Assembly: GCA_963921795.1 (NCBI GenBank)
Contig: OY997651.1
Span: 43,139,356 to 43,203,355, forward strand
Direction of reading: 5' to 3'
Length of the DNA: 64,000 nt
Origin: Nannobrachium achirus
Lineage: Eukaryota > Chordata > Actinopteri > Myctophiformes > Myctophidae
Numbering within the stretch: position 1 is the stretch's first letter; each line of letters starts with the position of its first letter. Positions 27,399 through 42,999 of this stretch are shown one piece after another. The position numbers and the translations under genes were made by a program. The notes under the pieces were generated by a model. The model was given only the letters and a program-made list of their open reading frames with translations, was not told the DNA's origin and ran no database searches.

Positions 27399-27842
27399 GT
27401 GAGTACATTATGATAACAATTGTTTCTAACCCAATAAGAAATTGTGTTTGATGAAAAACACCACTTGAAGACATGTGAGTGTGTGAAGAAGGACAATCAT
27501 TGTTCCCTGTCTAGGCCTACCTTTTGTTCAGTTGATTTTCCAAATTAAATTAAACAAATGGAAAAGGAAAGATTTGATTATTTTTCAATAGGTGTTTCTA
27601 AAAAAAACAAGTAAAAAGGTTGATGTAGGCTTTCTCTGAAAAGCCATTCAGTTTGATTTAAAATACCTAATATAATCTTGCCTCTTTCATTGAAACTAAA
27701 ATGTATATTAAAGTTGTTACATCATCTCAGGGTGTTTTGAATTGGTTGCAAACACTTTGAGGGCATAATCTCGATCAAAACCCTTTTAACAATATCTCTC
27801 GGATGTTTTTTTTTTTTTTTTGCAGATTCAAGTGAGGTGAAG

Positions 27843-30680
<2,838 letters not shown>

Positions 30681-32575
30681 ATCACGTCACCGATCTACAA
30701 ACCCACATGCCATCTCAAACAGGAAGAGTCTTTGTCCGCACAAAGGGCACTATAATCTGTGTAGCACCGATCCACGTTGTAAAATCCTCAGTGGTGTTTT
30801 AACTCTGAGACTGTACAAATGGATCCATAGGGTCAAATTGTTTTTGTAGTTACATATCTGTAAATCCTTTCCCTGGTAAAAAAAAAACATCCTATAAGAT
30901 TCTGACAAAAGATTTAAGAAAATGGATTATTATCCTATAAGAACTTATCAGATAAGATTGGTTCCAAATTAAAATTTGCTATTGAGTTTTCCTATTGGAA
31001 TCCTATTTGACTTCATGAGTAGGGAGCTTCTATTTTCTTACAGAATGTCACATATACAAATAGGATTTATAAACATTCTGCTAATCATTCATGAAAACTG
31101 GATATACAACGTAGATGTGTGAGTATACTTGGATGTACATACTATTGGACATGTAGTTACTCAATTGGTAGACAAACATTAGCCTACACAAGTAGACAGT
31201 ATTAACACATATTGACATGTATAACAAATGTGTGGTCCTAGCAAGGGGTATAGACACTGCTCCATTCAAATATATTAACACATTTACTCAGTCAGCACTA
31301 CCCCAATTGAAGTTGAAAAACAACACAGATACAATTTAATTTATTAACTGATAATGATATAACACCTTGGGCATTTTAGCTTTCTCACTTCTGCTTTGGA
31401 TATTCCAGATTTGGCACTCGTGAATCATGTAAATAACAAAAAAGCAAAAGCAACAGGTGAAGACTGAGCACTAAGGAAATTAAATCAGTAATTAAATTCA
31501 ATGTATGGTCCCGCTTACAAATCATCCTTAACAGCCTCAACGTTTATGATGTGATGGTGCCCTGGATTATGAGGATTGATGGTTATATGGTTATATTTCA
31601 CTCATTGGTTATGGTTATGGTTTGTGTAGATGCTTTGTGTTCATTTGTTTCCTTTCTCCTTGGTTCCTATAGGACTTGGGGAGCAGTAAATTGACGGCCC
31701 GGGTGTCCACGCCCTATAAAAGCCTGTCTCCCCAGTCCTCTCGCAGTTCTTTTGACATGATTTAGCTCACTGTTTCCCAAACACTGGGTCAGGACCCATT
31801 TGTGGGTTGTGAACACATTTTTGTGGGTCCCTTAATTTTTGTTTCCTACAATTTGTTTGAAATTATGTTTCAAACCATTAAAAAGAAATCCCCCAAAAAG
31901 CTAAGATTTTCACAAATAATGATTTTTCCAAGTAATTTCATTCATAAATAAAATAAAAAACAAAGACATTCCATAAATAAGGAGACAAATGTCTAAGAAG
32001 TAGTGAAAATAGCCGATCTACAAGTTCACAAAGCGGCACGAAGGGACGCGGTGTGACTTGTGAGCTTGGAGATCGGCTGTTTTCACTAGTTTGGAACCCG
32101 GGCAAATGTCTAATTTCTCTTTTGGGTCACAGGCTAAAAATGTTGGGAACCAATATTTTAATAAATTCTATTCTATTTTCTTTAAACTGCGTCTCTCCTG
32201 TTTTTTTTTTTTTGTTATGTGCGCTGCATGGCACCCCTAGGCCAGGGTCATAACAATGATTACGAAAACCTTTAAGAGCTAAATTATTGTGCTGGTTCCG
32301 TCCTCTTTGAAGGTATTGGACCTTCTACCAGTCACACCGGTTGAAGAAGCACACTTCTTTGATGTTAAATCAAGCATTACAAAATTCCATGTAATCAGAA
32401 ATCTCAGAGTGTTTTGAAATTGTTTCTGGACTTGACTTTGACATTGATATATTTGTCTGAATAAAACCTAAAAGACATTTAATTTCAACTCAATTTCTCA
32501 GCGCCCAAATTATGAAGGCAGTTTTGGAGGTGCACTGTACAGAGGCTGGATGTATTGTTATATACAGTATGGCTT
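30681..32575. other. Intergenic region between lectin and mucin-like gene
   Basis: Lectin 3' flank, then AT-rich sequence. About 31771-32150 is an hAT-like element with CTGTTTCCCAAAC and GTTGGGAACCA ends and recurrent hairpin copy 5. The two genes converge here. No further gene seen. Confidence 0.6.
32001..32088. repeat. Recurrent hairpin, copy 5
   Basis: Arms TAGTGAAAATAGCCGATC and GATCGGCTGTTTTCACTA, with a partly mismatched inner stem. Confidence 0.85.
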
Positions 32576-32581
32576 TTTATT
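32576..32581 (-). terminator. Possible polyadenylation signal of the mucin-like gene
   Basis: AATAAA on the minus strand, about 400 bp after the stop codon at 32982. Chance occurrence is possible in AT-rich DNA. Confidence 0.35.
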
Positions 32582-32981
32582 GTTAGAAATAGGCCCCATG
32601 CACCACACATTATTAAGGCAATTACAGAGTATCAAAACCCAGTTTGACTACCAAAGCTTCATTACATTTAAGCAATGAAATGGTGACACATTTGAGATTA
32701 AGTTGTGTTATACAGAAATATAATTGTATTGGTGAGTTTGCATCATGTTATCCTTGATAAAACAACATGGGGTAACAAAAACACCTTCACTGATGGAATC
32801 ACACAACTGCCTTCCCAAGGCATGATGCCACTCTGTGTCATTTACAAAGCAAGATCACAATAACATTGGAAAGAATAGTAGACTATGCCAGTGGTTCTCA
32901 AATTCTCAATTCTATTCATGTCAAGGACCCCTAAATTAATGTGTATTTGGATAGATGCTGTATCTGCATGTACAGTAGTTG

Positions 32982-35900
32982 TCACTCCTTCTGTTGAACG
33001 TTAATCAGCTTTAGTATGATGTCTTCTGGCAGCCCAAGTTTGACCAGTTCCTCTTTAAGCTGGAAATAAAAGGACACAATGTTAGGACACATGTTACGTT
33101 ATAATGGGTGAGGAAGGTTTGGCATATTAGTAAGTCCAGTAAGTAGGCCATTGTTTTATTGCGTGATCTCTTGACAAAAGATATGTCATCCCTTAAAGAA
33201 TTTACTTTACCTTTTTTTAATGACAGCCATATCAAATCTACCGACTGAGCTACCAAATACACATTCACTACCCGGACTTTACTTCACTAATGTTTTACTA
33301 AGTGTAACCGTAGGGATACAGTATGGGTGGTGAATTCTGTGGCTAAATTGTTGTTTTATTATTTCACAATACTGTAGATTCAACACATTGTAGTATTGTT
33401 TGGAGCTCTCAGTGAAAGTGGATGTCCAGGGCTGTGCAGAGAGCACTGAGTGGGCAGGTGCTCAAACCTCACAAAAGGGCTAAAAAGAGGCTAAAGGGCA
33501 GGGCAGGTGCCCATGTATGCAAGCACCCAACAAAATAAATAGATAGAAAACTATGGGTTGGGAGGTTGCATGAGAGTCACATCACAACAACGTTATTGTC
33601 GTTTTTGAGGTCGTTTGGCTGAGGTACAATCAGAAGAGCCAACATTATTTCTGGAAAATTGTATAATGCTCACACATTCTCTCTATATAGTATGCACTGT
33701 ATAACATATACTTGCATGTTCTCTCTCACACTCACAAACTAGAAAGAATGCTCTTGAAAGAATGCAAGCACAACTCAGTTACAAGTAACAGAAGAACGCC
33801 AGCACTCACGGAAGTGCCCTTTAGGTACTTTTATTCAGATAAGACACACCGCAGGCAAAACCATGTTTCTTTTGTCAGAAGACTTCCTCAACATGCATAG
33901 GCCTATTTCATTATCACTGACGGTCTGTTATGATTCCAAGTAATGGTTGGTACTTATCTTGGAAAGCCTGGTCCATGTACAGATCAAAAACACAGCCCCC
34001 TCAAAGTTTGTTGTCTGGGCTCTGAAGCATGGCCTACATCTTGGCACAATGCGCTTAAAGTTTGTTGTGCGCCCAGGATCACATTGGCCAAGCTTCTTGG
34101 GACGCTTAAAGGGCCAGTTCACCTCTGGGACAACTGATTGATTGATTGAAGACTTTATTAGAAGTTTGCATAGGAAAAGGTACAGTTTCATGACGGTACA
34201 GTTCACTGGTACAAGGTCTACTAAAAGGAGATCCTAGAAAAGACTAAGCTTATTTCCACAGGAAACCATTAAAGTATCTCATATAACCAGATCTTATTGA
34301 ATGATGCATTTTGCATCATATAATGCAAAATGCATCATCATTCATGCTGAAATACTAAAATATCTCAAAACACAGATTGAACACAAAAAATAACTTTGTG
34401 TTGATCTTGTCCCAAACAACAATAAAATAAGACCTGGTTTTCCCAGAGGTGAACTGGCCCTTTAATGAAATTAACTCATAAATAGCACCACTCACTGCAG
34501 ATACAAAATGTTATTTTTTACCTTTGGCAGCACTATTGTCCTGATGTTTTCTTTGGTCAAAGGAGTCTTTGAGGAGATTCTCATTTTCAGGCTGCTGGTG
34601 CTACCTACAGGTCAAATACCCCAGCTTAAGAATAGTGACAGTAAACAGTGTGATGTTTTTCTGAGTAGAACCTGTGTAGATTGTTTCTTCTTTTTTTTTA
34701 GAACCACTGACCTACAGTATACAACCCAAGGTTCTACCAGAGTTCACCACCAGTTAAAACTGTCTTTACTTGTTCAGATATCCATGGTTACACACAATGG
34801 ACTCATTTAAAACTCATCAATGGATTCATTTAAAACCACATGAGACTGTAAAGGCCTCTCCATACTTTGACCGAAACCGCCGCTTTCGGTAAAAAAAAGG
34901 TCCTTTTCTACCATAAAATTATATCCCTCGGGACTTCTGAAAAGCATTGGACCGAACGAGAGTTCGGAAATTTGCACGTCGGAAAACACAACTCACCGAA
35001 CATTTCGGTCGAAGTATGGAGAGGCCTTAAGTTACATTTAAAATGGTAGTGATAACTTCCACAGTTATAAGATGACAGTGATAAATAAAATATATAAATC
35101 ATAATTTCATCACACTTACGAGACCCAGGGGTGTAGCTAATTGAGACTTCTGATGTGGGCAGAATGATTGTGACTGTTGCTTCAGATGAAGGTGTCACAG
35201 CTGTAGTTGGTTTAGCGCTACTAGAAGTAGTAGTGGTAGTAGGTGGTGGTGTGGTTGGTTTAGTGCTACTAGAAGTAGTAGTTTCAGTAGGAGGTGGTGT
35301 CAGTATGGTTGTAGTAGCAGATGATGTGGTGGTTGGCATATTAGGTGGTGTTGTAGTTTCAGTGGTTGTAGGTGGTGTGGATGTAGTAGCAGATGATGTG
35401 GTGGTTGTAATAGGTGGTGTTGTAGTTTCAGGAGGTGGTGGTGTATTTGTAGTAGCAGATGATGTGGTGGTTGGCATATTAGGTGGTGTTGTAGTTTCAG
35501 TGGTTGTAGGTGGTGTGGATGTAGTAGCAGATGATGTGGTGGTTGTAATAGGTGGTGTTGTAGTTTCAGTAGTAGGAGGCGGTGGTGTATTTGTAGTAGC
35601 AGATGATGTGGTGGTTGGCATATTAGGTGGTGTTGTAGTTTCAGTGGTTGTAGGTGGTGTGGTTGTTGTAGCAGATGATGTGGTGGTTGGCATATTAGGT
35701 GGTGTTATAGTTTCAGTGGTAGGAGTTGGTGTGGTTGTAGTAGCAGATGATGTGGTGGTTGTAATAGTAGGTGGTGTTGTAGTTTCAATAATAGGACGTG
35801 GTGTGGTTGTAGTAGCAGATGATGTGGTGGTTGTAATAGTAGGTGGTGTTGTAGTTTCAGTGGTAGGAGGTGGTGTGGTTGTTGTGGCAGATGATGTGGT

Positions 35901-36559
35901 GGTTGTAATAGTAGGTGGTGTTGTAGTTTCAATAATAGGATGTGGTGTGGTTGTAGTAGCAGATGATGTGGTGGTTGCAGGTGCTGCAGGTGGAGAACAT
36001 AAAGATGACTCATTTAATAAGAACCTCGTCAAACCACTTCATCACTGACAGAATGTGAAATACTGCATGGTGCATTATCACATGGCTTGGTTGAACTAAA
36101 CGTTGCTCTCACGAATGTTTTTAAAAACATTTGAAGATAGAAATCGACGACGCAGTAACCGAAAAAAGGATTCTATTTGATAAACACTTCCTTGATTTCC
36201 TAGGCGACCGTGTTGCGCTGGGCAGATGGCCAGCGCAACACTTTCATTACCGTAAGCAAGGAAATACTTAGTTTTGTTACTTTTGGTCAATGTATGTATT
36301 TATTTATTAAGGCGTTGTGTAATAAGCGGGATAATTGTCAGTGCGTTGGTGTTGTTTCGAAATAAACCCTTCACGATGATTAAACACCTCTACTTCGTCT
36401 CAGTGTTTAACCATCCTGTCAGGGGTTATTTTTGAGCGGTGGTCACAACGCTCCTATACGTGGCCGTGTGTGTGGGTCTGTCTGTCTCCGTGTCTCCGTG
36501 TCTGTCTGTAGCCTGCAGTAACCTTTTCTGACCACACATGTTAAGGGAGGGGCGCTGTT

Positions 36560-36630
<71 letters not shown>

Positions 36631-39600
36631 ACCGCTCAGTTCACACGAGTGTGATTTTTCAACCATGACCAGCGCACTGACATGTTATCCCTTGAGTAGT
36701 AGGTGTAGTTTCACCCACCATTTGAGATACTGACAATGACACAGCGAAGCTCCGACTGATATGTGGCCGCACTGAGAAAACAAAAAGTTTAATAAACATT
36801 ACCTTTATGCTAATTCTGGGATTATGTTTGGGATAAAACAATAATAAATACAAAAGCGATGTTTTATCGCAGTCATACATAAAAATATGAAAATGAAAAA
36901 AGGTTATTGACTTTCTGACTTTCTGTAATATTAGTACTCTGACACAATGCTCAAATACAATACACTCGAAAAGGTTATATAGACAGATCATTTAAATGGA
37001 TGCTGACCCGTTGGTCTGAGCAACAAAGCAGACAGGGTGATGTTCTCCATCCTCTGACTGTGATGGCGTCCATCTCAGGATGAACTGTCCCTGTGCTGAT
37101 CCAGTCAGGATCATGTTGTGGGGTCCACTGAACAACAGCTCAGAGACCCTACAACACCGCCAGAGAAGAGAACATGGTTCAAACATCTTGATTTTCATCT
37201 CCAGACCTTCAGAAGAACTAAATCACTTCATTTGGTATATCAGATGTGCAGAAACCCTTTAGACATAGTACACCAATAGACAACACGTTAGTATCCTGAC
37301 CCTGACCCGACAGGGTACTAATGTATATATATTATTTTCTCTCCAAAATTAAAAGTGAGAAAAAAGTCACACCAAATGAAAAAAGAAAACAAAACAAAAA
37401 ATCTGTTTTTCAACTTTGTTCTGCTTGATTGTTGTGATGTTGGGCCTGTTTTCTCTATTTTCAAAACATGGACCATGGGTCCGTTTTCAAAATGTTCTCT
37501 TATTTGGAGAGAAAAACGAAGTAATTATACGTTAGTACCCTGACCCAAATGGCCATACAGTATGATATACATTAAGAATGAATGAACGTTCCTCATTCAG
37601 GAATTCTCTGGAAGTACAGCCAGTGGTGGACATTAAGTACATTAGTTTGTATCTAAGGGACTCTTGCGAAATAGAACATCACAACGTGATGCTATTTTCA
37701 AAAGGTTTTACGTTTTGAACATTTCTAAACATTTCTGCTTTATTCTTTTCTTTTCTTTTCTTTTTCTTTTACATTTTGTTGTAAATGTTATAAAAATAGC
37801 AATGCATTTATATCATATACCTTGTGATCTGTACCTTTGAACACTTGATTATTTACAGGGTTATTTATTTACGGGTTTATTTACATCAGGTTACGGCTGA
37901 CTGCTTCCTGCACAAATTGCTACAGCAACCGATCCAGGGTTATATGGTGACAGTTAATGACTAAATGAATTCCCAGGTCTGTCTGTCTAATATCTCCTGT
38001 CATTGCCTGTCAAACTTGCATGTTGTCAGCGGAATATCGTTGACATCCGCGTCAGGAACACCATGCACACCCACAGATACAGATCTTTGACTTTGAGTGG
38101 AATTGAAAACACTGTGCTCACTGCTGTGTAGTTATAGACAGAGAGCTCCAGTTTACTGTCCTCAAACTAGAGGCCTCAGTCTTGTTGTCTTTTACTCACG
38201 TGGAGTTTGTTGCCTGTGCGTTGATGGTGATTTCCAGTGTGTGACCAACAGGGGTGTAGAGCTGTGCTCTGTTAGCCGGGGTGGGAGGCAGGAACCCGGG
38301 TAGATACTGTCCCTCTGTACAGCTGGGTACTGCTCCTTGCACTGAACACAAAGGGGACATATAAGCATTTTAATGGCTTTACGTTTCAATATGATTTGAT
38401 TATAATATCTATTTAATGTATTAGCACATTAACTGATTGACTTGCCAGGAACCCCTAAGAAAATACACCTGCGAGGGACCATTTTTAGATGAACGAGGGT
38501 TTTGGTGTGTACCTTTGACAACAAATTGCAGAGATACAGAGCTGATCGCCCTTGTGGTAGTGTTATAGTAAAGGATCTGATAATCTCCAGTGTTAGTGAG
38601 GTAGATATTCTGGTTGGGATAGTCATTCATTGTCAACTCTACAACGTAGAGACCCTCATTACTGCTGTCGGTGGCAGAGAATGACACGGTGCAATTCTGA
38701 AAGAAGAGAGAAGGAACACAGGACAGGAAGAGTAAAGAAACAAACCACAAACAAACAATGGGTCACATTTCTAAGAAGTCACGTGACTAATGCCTCATTC
38801 ACACTACAGATATATAGTTGAACGTTTTGCTTGGTAATTCAATGTAATCTCAATGGAAACCAGCTTTAAAGATGCAGGAGATGCTGAGAACAAAGCTTTG
38901 AAAGCTTTAAAGCTGGTTTCCATTGAGATTACATTGAATTACCAAGCTAAACGTTCAACTATATATCTGTAGTGTGAATGAGGCATTAGGCTATATAAAA
39001 AACAATACAGTCTAATCATAGCACTGATAGCAGTAATCATGATTATATTAGTTAAAAAAATTAAATGTGTGTTAGCAATAGCATTCATTAAATTAATAAA
39101 ATGTGTATTAGCATCAGTATGATGTGATCTATGTTCTTATTTACAAAATAAAAGCATTCAACTCACGGTTGACACAAAGAGAAAAGAAGTAATATTAGCA
39201 CCATCATCAACATCACATATAATCTGGTCTCCATCTGGGTCAAATTTTAACAGGTTGAAGTTTCTCTCACAGTTAGAAGGAACTCTGAGAGACAAAGAGA
39301 GATGGAAGGAAAAACAGAACGAGAGAGAATGAGATTATATCATTTGTTTCTTTTCCACTTCTTCATTAGTAGAAGTACATAGTACTAGTAGTATTATAAT
39401 AGTATTATAAATATATAATTATATTTGAGTATGTTAAAGGAAATATTCACCCTAAACAGAATTTACATTGTGCTTTTCCAGTTAGTACAGTTTAAATAGG
39501 CCTATTAGTATCTAAATATAAAAGAACATAAAGAGCACCAACAGAGTTTGTCTGTTGACATTGAGTTAGTGATTGACTTTGTGAACTCAGATAATTTTTT

Positions 39601-42600
39601 AGTTGAGATATTAAATGAATTAGTTTTATTTGAATGCAGGACTTACACCATTAAATGTCCCATAAAACCATCATGTGTGATCTCATCTCCCAGTAAAACC
39701 AAACAAATATGACACATTTGTGTGATAGTTTTTATTCTAATCTATGAAGTAGCTTGAGGATGTGTCTACTCTCTAGTTTTCCTTTCACTCTGCTGTTCAG
39801 CTTAACCCATTTAGAACGGGTACACATTATTGTGTATCATTATTTTATGCTTTAACTATTGAAAAATTGTGAAAACTAGAATTTTGAATCCTTCTAATGT
39901 TTTTTGAAAAACCCATGTTTCTATGTCAGCAATCTGGCTGGCCATCGTCAAAGAAAAGGTCCTTTTCACTTAACTGGAGCTCAGTTAGTCTGTTCTTGAG
40001 AGACTACTATGTCAGTGGTTCTCAAACCTTTTCATGTGAAGGACCCCCAAAATGATATGTATTTGGCCACGGACGCGCATCTCAAAATATTTAGTTCCAG
40101 GGACCCCCCCCCCCCCCCCCCCCCGAAGCAAAATTTGAGTTACAAACGTTCGCTTTGAAAATACATATATTCATAGATTTGCACTCTGTGCCACGCTGTG
40201 AGCTTTTATATCTGCTATTTTTCACTGGTTAAGTATTCAATAATTCTAGGCCTAAATGAAAGATTCAAACTGAGATGTAAAATGTAATAAAAAAAATAAC
40301 TAAATAAATAATGATATTTAGGGTATATTAGTATTATGTTAATGTTTAGTAATGAGCATAAAAACAAAAGAGAAGTGCGTTGTGTTACCGTAGTGAAGGT
40401 ATGATGGTGGTCTGAGGAGGCCTGTTGGCTTTCCCAGTGTCAGATCTGGTCCTGAGGTTGACGGTCGTTGCAGCAAACCAGCTCCCAATGTTATTTGTGT
40501 TACTTATCCAGTTACTACCTACTAACCTGTGGGAGATGAGATTATTATGTTAGGGGCACACTACTGTATTTGTTTCAGGGATTGAACCTGTGATCTTTCA
40601 ATTAACCACTTGACCAGCTCCTCTTGTTTAGCTTCTTGGTTTAGAGTCATGGTAGGCGTTAGAATTAAATACCAATTAAATAACTTGCTGTGTAAAACAT
40701 GAAAATGGTATTTAAAGCGTAATTGCTTTTGTTGTGCCATAGTGCATCTCCCTTCACTCACACCATGAAGAAGTAATCGTTGCTTTGAACCAGCCGAGTC
40801 ATGATTCCTTCTCGTTGACACCACTCTGTGGTGCTCTGCACCGTGTTCACCTCCAGTAGGGTCTCACTGCCACAGACCCCAGCAGTAGGTAAATAACACT
40901 GCCATGTGTCTGAATCTGTGCATGATGTGAAGGCTGTCTTGTAGCGCAGAACCACCTGTAATTATGAGATACAGTAACAACATAGAAGTTATACATTACA
41001 TGACGATCCTGTTTCTGTTTACAGTATAAGTGGATACGGACAGAAGCTTGTAAATTAATTTAAAGGACAACTTTGTTTTTTTACCACAAGGGTTCATATT
41101 TTAGATTGTAATTAGAAAAAAGAAAAAGTGAGTTTTAAAATGTTTTCATTTGCTTCGTTCTATTGTTTTATCGCGTTTACCATGCTAAAATGTGGGGCAT
41201 GCGTACGCATGGGGGCATGCGTACAAGTGGCTAAATATGTCTTTTTAGACACAATAAGCCAGCAGTTTCTTTATTTACAGTAACACTTCTAGCCCCCATA
41301 CGTCATATCCAACCATGAAAGGTTGCGTTGTATCTTGGGAATGGGCTTATTCTGTGTAAAATGACATATTAGCCACTTGTACGCATGCCCCCAACTACTG
41401 AAATAAAAAATGTCTAAAACAATAGAAAGAAGTAAATGAAATGAAATCATTTTAACACTCATATTTTATATTCTTTAATTACAATCTAAAATATTAACCC
41501 TTGTTGTAAAAAACTAAAGTTGTCCTTATATGAGTAATAATGATTATTGTAATGATCATGATGATAATAATTGCGACCTGCCCATATATCCCTGATGTCA
41601 TCAATATTAAGCCCATAGCTTGGAATGCCCACATATTGTTTGAGTCTCATGTGGTCTATAACATAGGACATCTATGATGTCAGACGTCAGTCATATCCAT
41701 ATTTGGGAAAATATTTTGTCCAACTTAACCAATCGCAACTCGAATCACACTTGCAAATGAATTCTGTCCTGTGCGAATTCTGTCCTGCTTTTCGCCCTTA
41801 GGGCGTCATACTGGCAATTATTATTATAATAATACAAAAATAAAAATAAACAGTTAATTAAAAAGATAGACATGGTTCAGTCAGTGAGAAGAAGTTAAAA
41901 ACTGTAATGAAGAGCGAATTAGTTAGTTAATAGAACATGAACCTCAAATCATGGAACTGGTACAAGATGGAGAGATTAGTAGAGTACATTAGATTAATAC
42001 AGAATATGGATTTAGTTTGGGAATTGCAAATTAAATTAATTAATCAATGTAATTTGAAACGGACACCATGTTCCAAGATTATTATAGTTTTGCACATTTT
42101 GTTTTCTTTTTGATTCTTTTGAGATTTAGAATAGTTGTTATTTTTTAGAAAAGGCTTAGTTTTAGTTTTAGTTTGATTTATTATAGGCTAGTTTAGTTTT
42201 ATTTGTATATAATTGGTAAAGGGCCGAGATTCAAAACGTTCAGAAAAATTGTGAAAAACATCTAAAATCTCACGACTTATCTCGATCTGAGGCGTTGTGA
42301 GATTGTGAGATCAGCTATTTTCACTATTAGTGAAGCTTTGAGGCACGGGGCTTCAACAGGGCTTGAAACTGGCACAGATTTTACAACACATAATACAGTT
42401 TCAGTTGGTTTGTTCTTAATTCTTAAGTTTCTTATTCCAGTTTTCATTCTTTTTTAATTAATGTAATCTTGAACTGCACCTACCGTCATAGTTCCATTTG
42501 CGTACCTGTCCTTTGGATAATAGGTCATGACCGTTCCATAAAAGTTGTTCTGTTGGGCTCCTGCATGCTGGGCTCCACAGAGCAACAGCAACACCACTGC

Positions 42601-42618
42601 TACTGAAGACACACTCAT
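32982..42618 (-). CDS. Secreted mucin-like protein with Thr/Pro repeat domain
   Basis: Eleven exons: 42618-42484, 40955-40762, 40526-40389, 39284-39167, 38696-38513, 38341-38200, 37148-37008, 36771-36719, 35983-35120, 34604-34522 and 33059-32982; 709 aa, phases consistent at every join. Signal peptide MSVSSVAVVLLLLCGAQHAGA. Residues about 22-368 form a cysteine-containing ectodomain with FYGTVMTYYPKDRYANGTM, WCQREGIMTR, a TRSDTGKANRPPQTTI block, FDPDGDQIICD and YQSELRCVIV. I recall this pattern from uncharacterised multigene proteins of fish but cannot name a function. Residues about 369-656 are a Thr/Pro/Ser repeat region, expected to be heavily O-glycosylated as in mucins. The C-terminus (about 54 aa, LKMRISSKTPLTKENIRTIV then LKEELVKLGLPEDI) has no membrane segment or GPI signal, so secretion is likely. 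The 37148-37008 exon ends at a weak donor (GTCAGC); without splicing it runs into a stop 11 bases later. Confidence 0.8.
34106..34465. mobile_element. TTAA-flanked palindromic element in mucin-like intron
   Basis: TTAAAGGGCCAGTTCACC and its complement at the ends; the retroelement tail at 34134-34240 and an AT-rich palindrome lie inside. Confidence 0.8.
34134..34240 (-). repeat. Retroelement 3' tail, fourth copy
   Basis: ATTGATTGATTGAAG tail followed by the CAGTTCACTGGTAC block; nested in the TTAA element. Confidence 0.7.
34851..35028. mobile_element. Palindromic miniature element
   Basis: AAGGCCTCTCCATACTTTGA and its complement with CCGAAA/TTTCGG inside. A related sequence lies near 46780-46960. 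Confidence 0.7.
35310..35983 (-). repeat. Coding minisatellite, ten copies
   Basis: Ten repeats of about 66-75 bp marked by GATGATGTGGTGGTTG on the plus strand. On the minus strand each codes TTSSATT followed by a variable Pro/Thr stretch. It stays in frame with no stop. Confidence 0.92.
36561..36629 (+). repeat. (CA)34 microsatellite
   Basis: In the intron between the 36771-36719 exon and the repeat exon of the mucin-like gene. Confidence 0.97.
37741..37770 (+). repeat. CTTTT/TTTTC pentanucleotide run
   Basis: Short pyrimidine-only repeat in an intron. Just before it, at 37668-37700, is a shortened recurrent-hairpin relic (AAATAG...GCTATTTT). Confidence 0.85.
38787..38989. repeat. 203-bp near-perfect palindrome in an intron
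   Basis: CTAATGCCTCATTCACACTA at the left and its exact complement at the right, pairing almost to the centre; the middle is a CTTTAAAG-type loop. A diverged half copy lies near 52185-52310, so it belongs to a repeat family. Confidence 0.93.
39790..40260. repeat. Dispersed element copy with poly-C tract
   Basis: Shares long stretches with 53390-53950, 55140-55560, 57790-57930, 59170-59340 and 62240-62520. An hAT-like end CAGTGGTTCTCAAACC lies at 40014. Eighteen or more C near 40107-40124. This copy lacks the recurrent hairpin at 39855-39875 and keeps only half of one near 40195. Confidence 0.75.
41059..41529. mobile_element. Palindromic miniature element, nested
   Basis: AAAGGACAACTTTGTTTTTT at the left and its near complement at the right; a second palindrome built on GGGGCATGCGTAC lies inside. 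In the first intron of the mucin-like gene. Confidence 0.75.
41575..41812. mobile_element. Fragment of the CCATATATGG-type dispersed element
   Basis: Contains TTGCGACCTGCCCATATATCC, GATGTCATCAATATTAAGCCC and a CGCCCTTAGGGCGTC end. The palindromic word itself is mutated here. Confidence 0.55.
42251..42325. repeat. Recurrent hairpin, copy 6 (degenerate)
   Basis: GTGAAAAACATCTAAAATC and GATCAGCTATTTTCAC with a GGCGTTGTGAGATTGTGAG right arm; pairing is broken in places. Confidence 0.65.
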
Positions 42619-42652
42619 GACTTACTGTGGGAATGTAAGATCCACTATCGTG

Positions 42653-42659
42653 TTTTATA
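42653..42659 (-). promoter_or_regulatory. TATA box of the mucin-like gene
   Basis: TATAAAA on the minus strand 35 bp before the ATG at 42618, so the 5' untranslated region would be only a few bases; alternatively transcription starts upstream and a CCCACAG at about 42632 is an acceptor. Confidence 0.5.
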
Positions 42660-42691
42660 CACACGCACACACACACGCACACACACCCCGC

Positions 42692-42736
<45 letters not shown>

Positions 42737-42738
42737 CA

Positions 42739-42784
<46 letters not shown>
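42660..42784. repeat. Compound CA / ACGC microsatellite at a promoter
   Basis: About 125 bp of mostly alternating purine-pyrimidine sequence immediately upstream of the TATA box: CA, then CGCG, then ACGC repeats, then CA again. Confidence 0.95.
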
Positions 42785-42786
<2 letters not shown>

Positions 42787-42999
42787 AAACATTTAGAATA
42801 TTTGAATTTGACAGTGGAACAAGACAAACCTGGTATGAGGAAATTTGATGATCTGTCTGTCTCTTTCTAGTCTCTCGATTAGACTTCTGCATTCCAAGAG
42901 CGACAAACTTTTCCCTGACGATGGCTAGGCAGATTGGTCTCTGTCAAACTGTGCCTGCCTGTGTAGATCAAAGATTACATACAGGTACATTCATGGTAG

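Noticed and set aside
34908-35119. Read-through of the mucin repeat frame past its exon
   Set aside because: A strong donor (GTAAGT) follows 35120 and joining to the exon at 34604 keeps phase, whereas read-through enters a palindromic element.
35155-36048. 297-codon Val/Gly-rich frame on the plus strand
   Set aside because: It is the antisense of the mucin repeat exon, whose minus-strand frame fits splice sites, phases and neighbouring exons.
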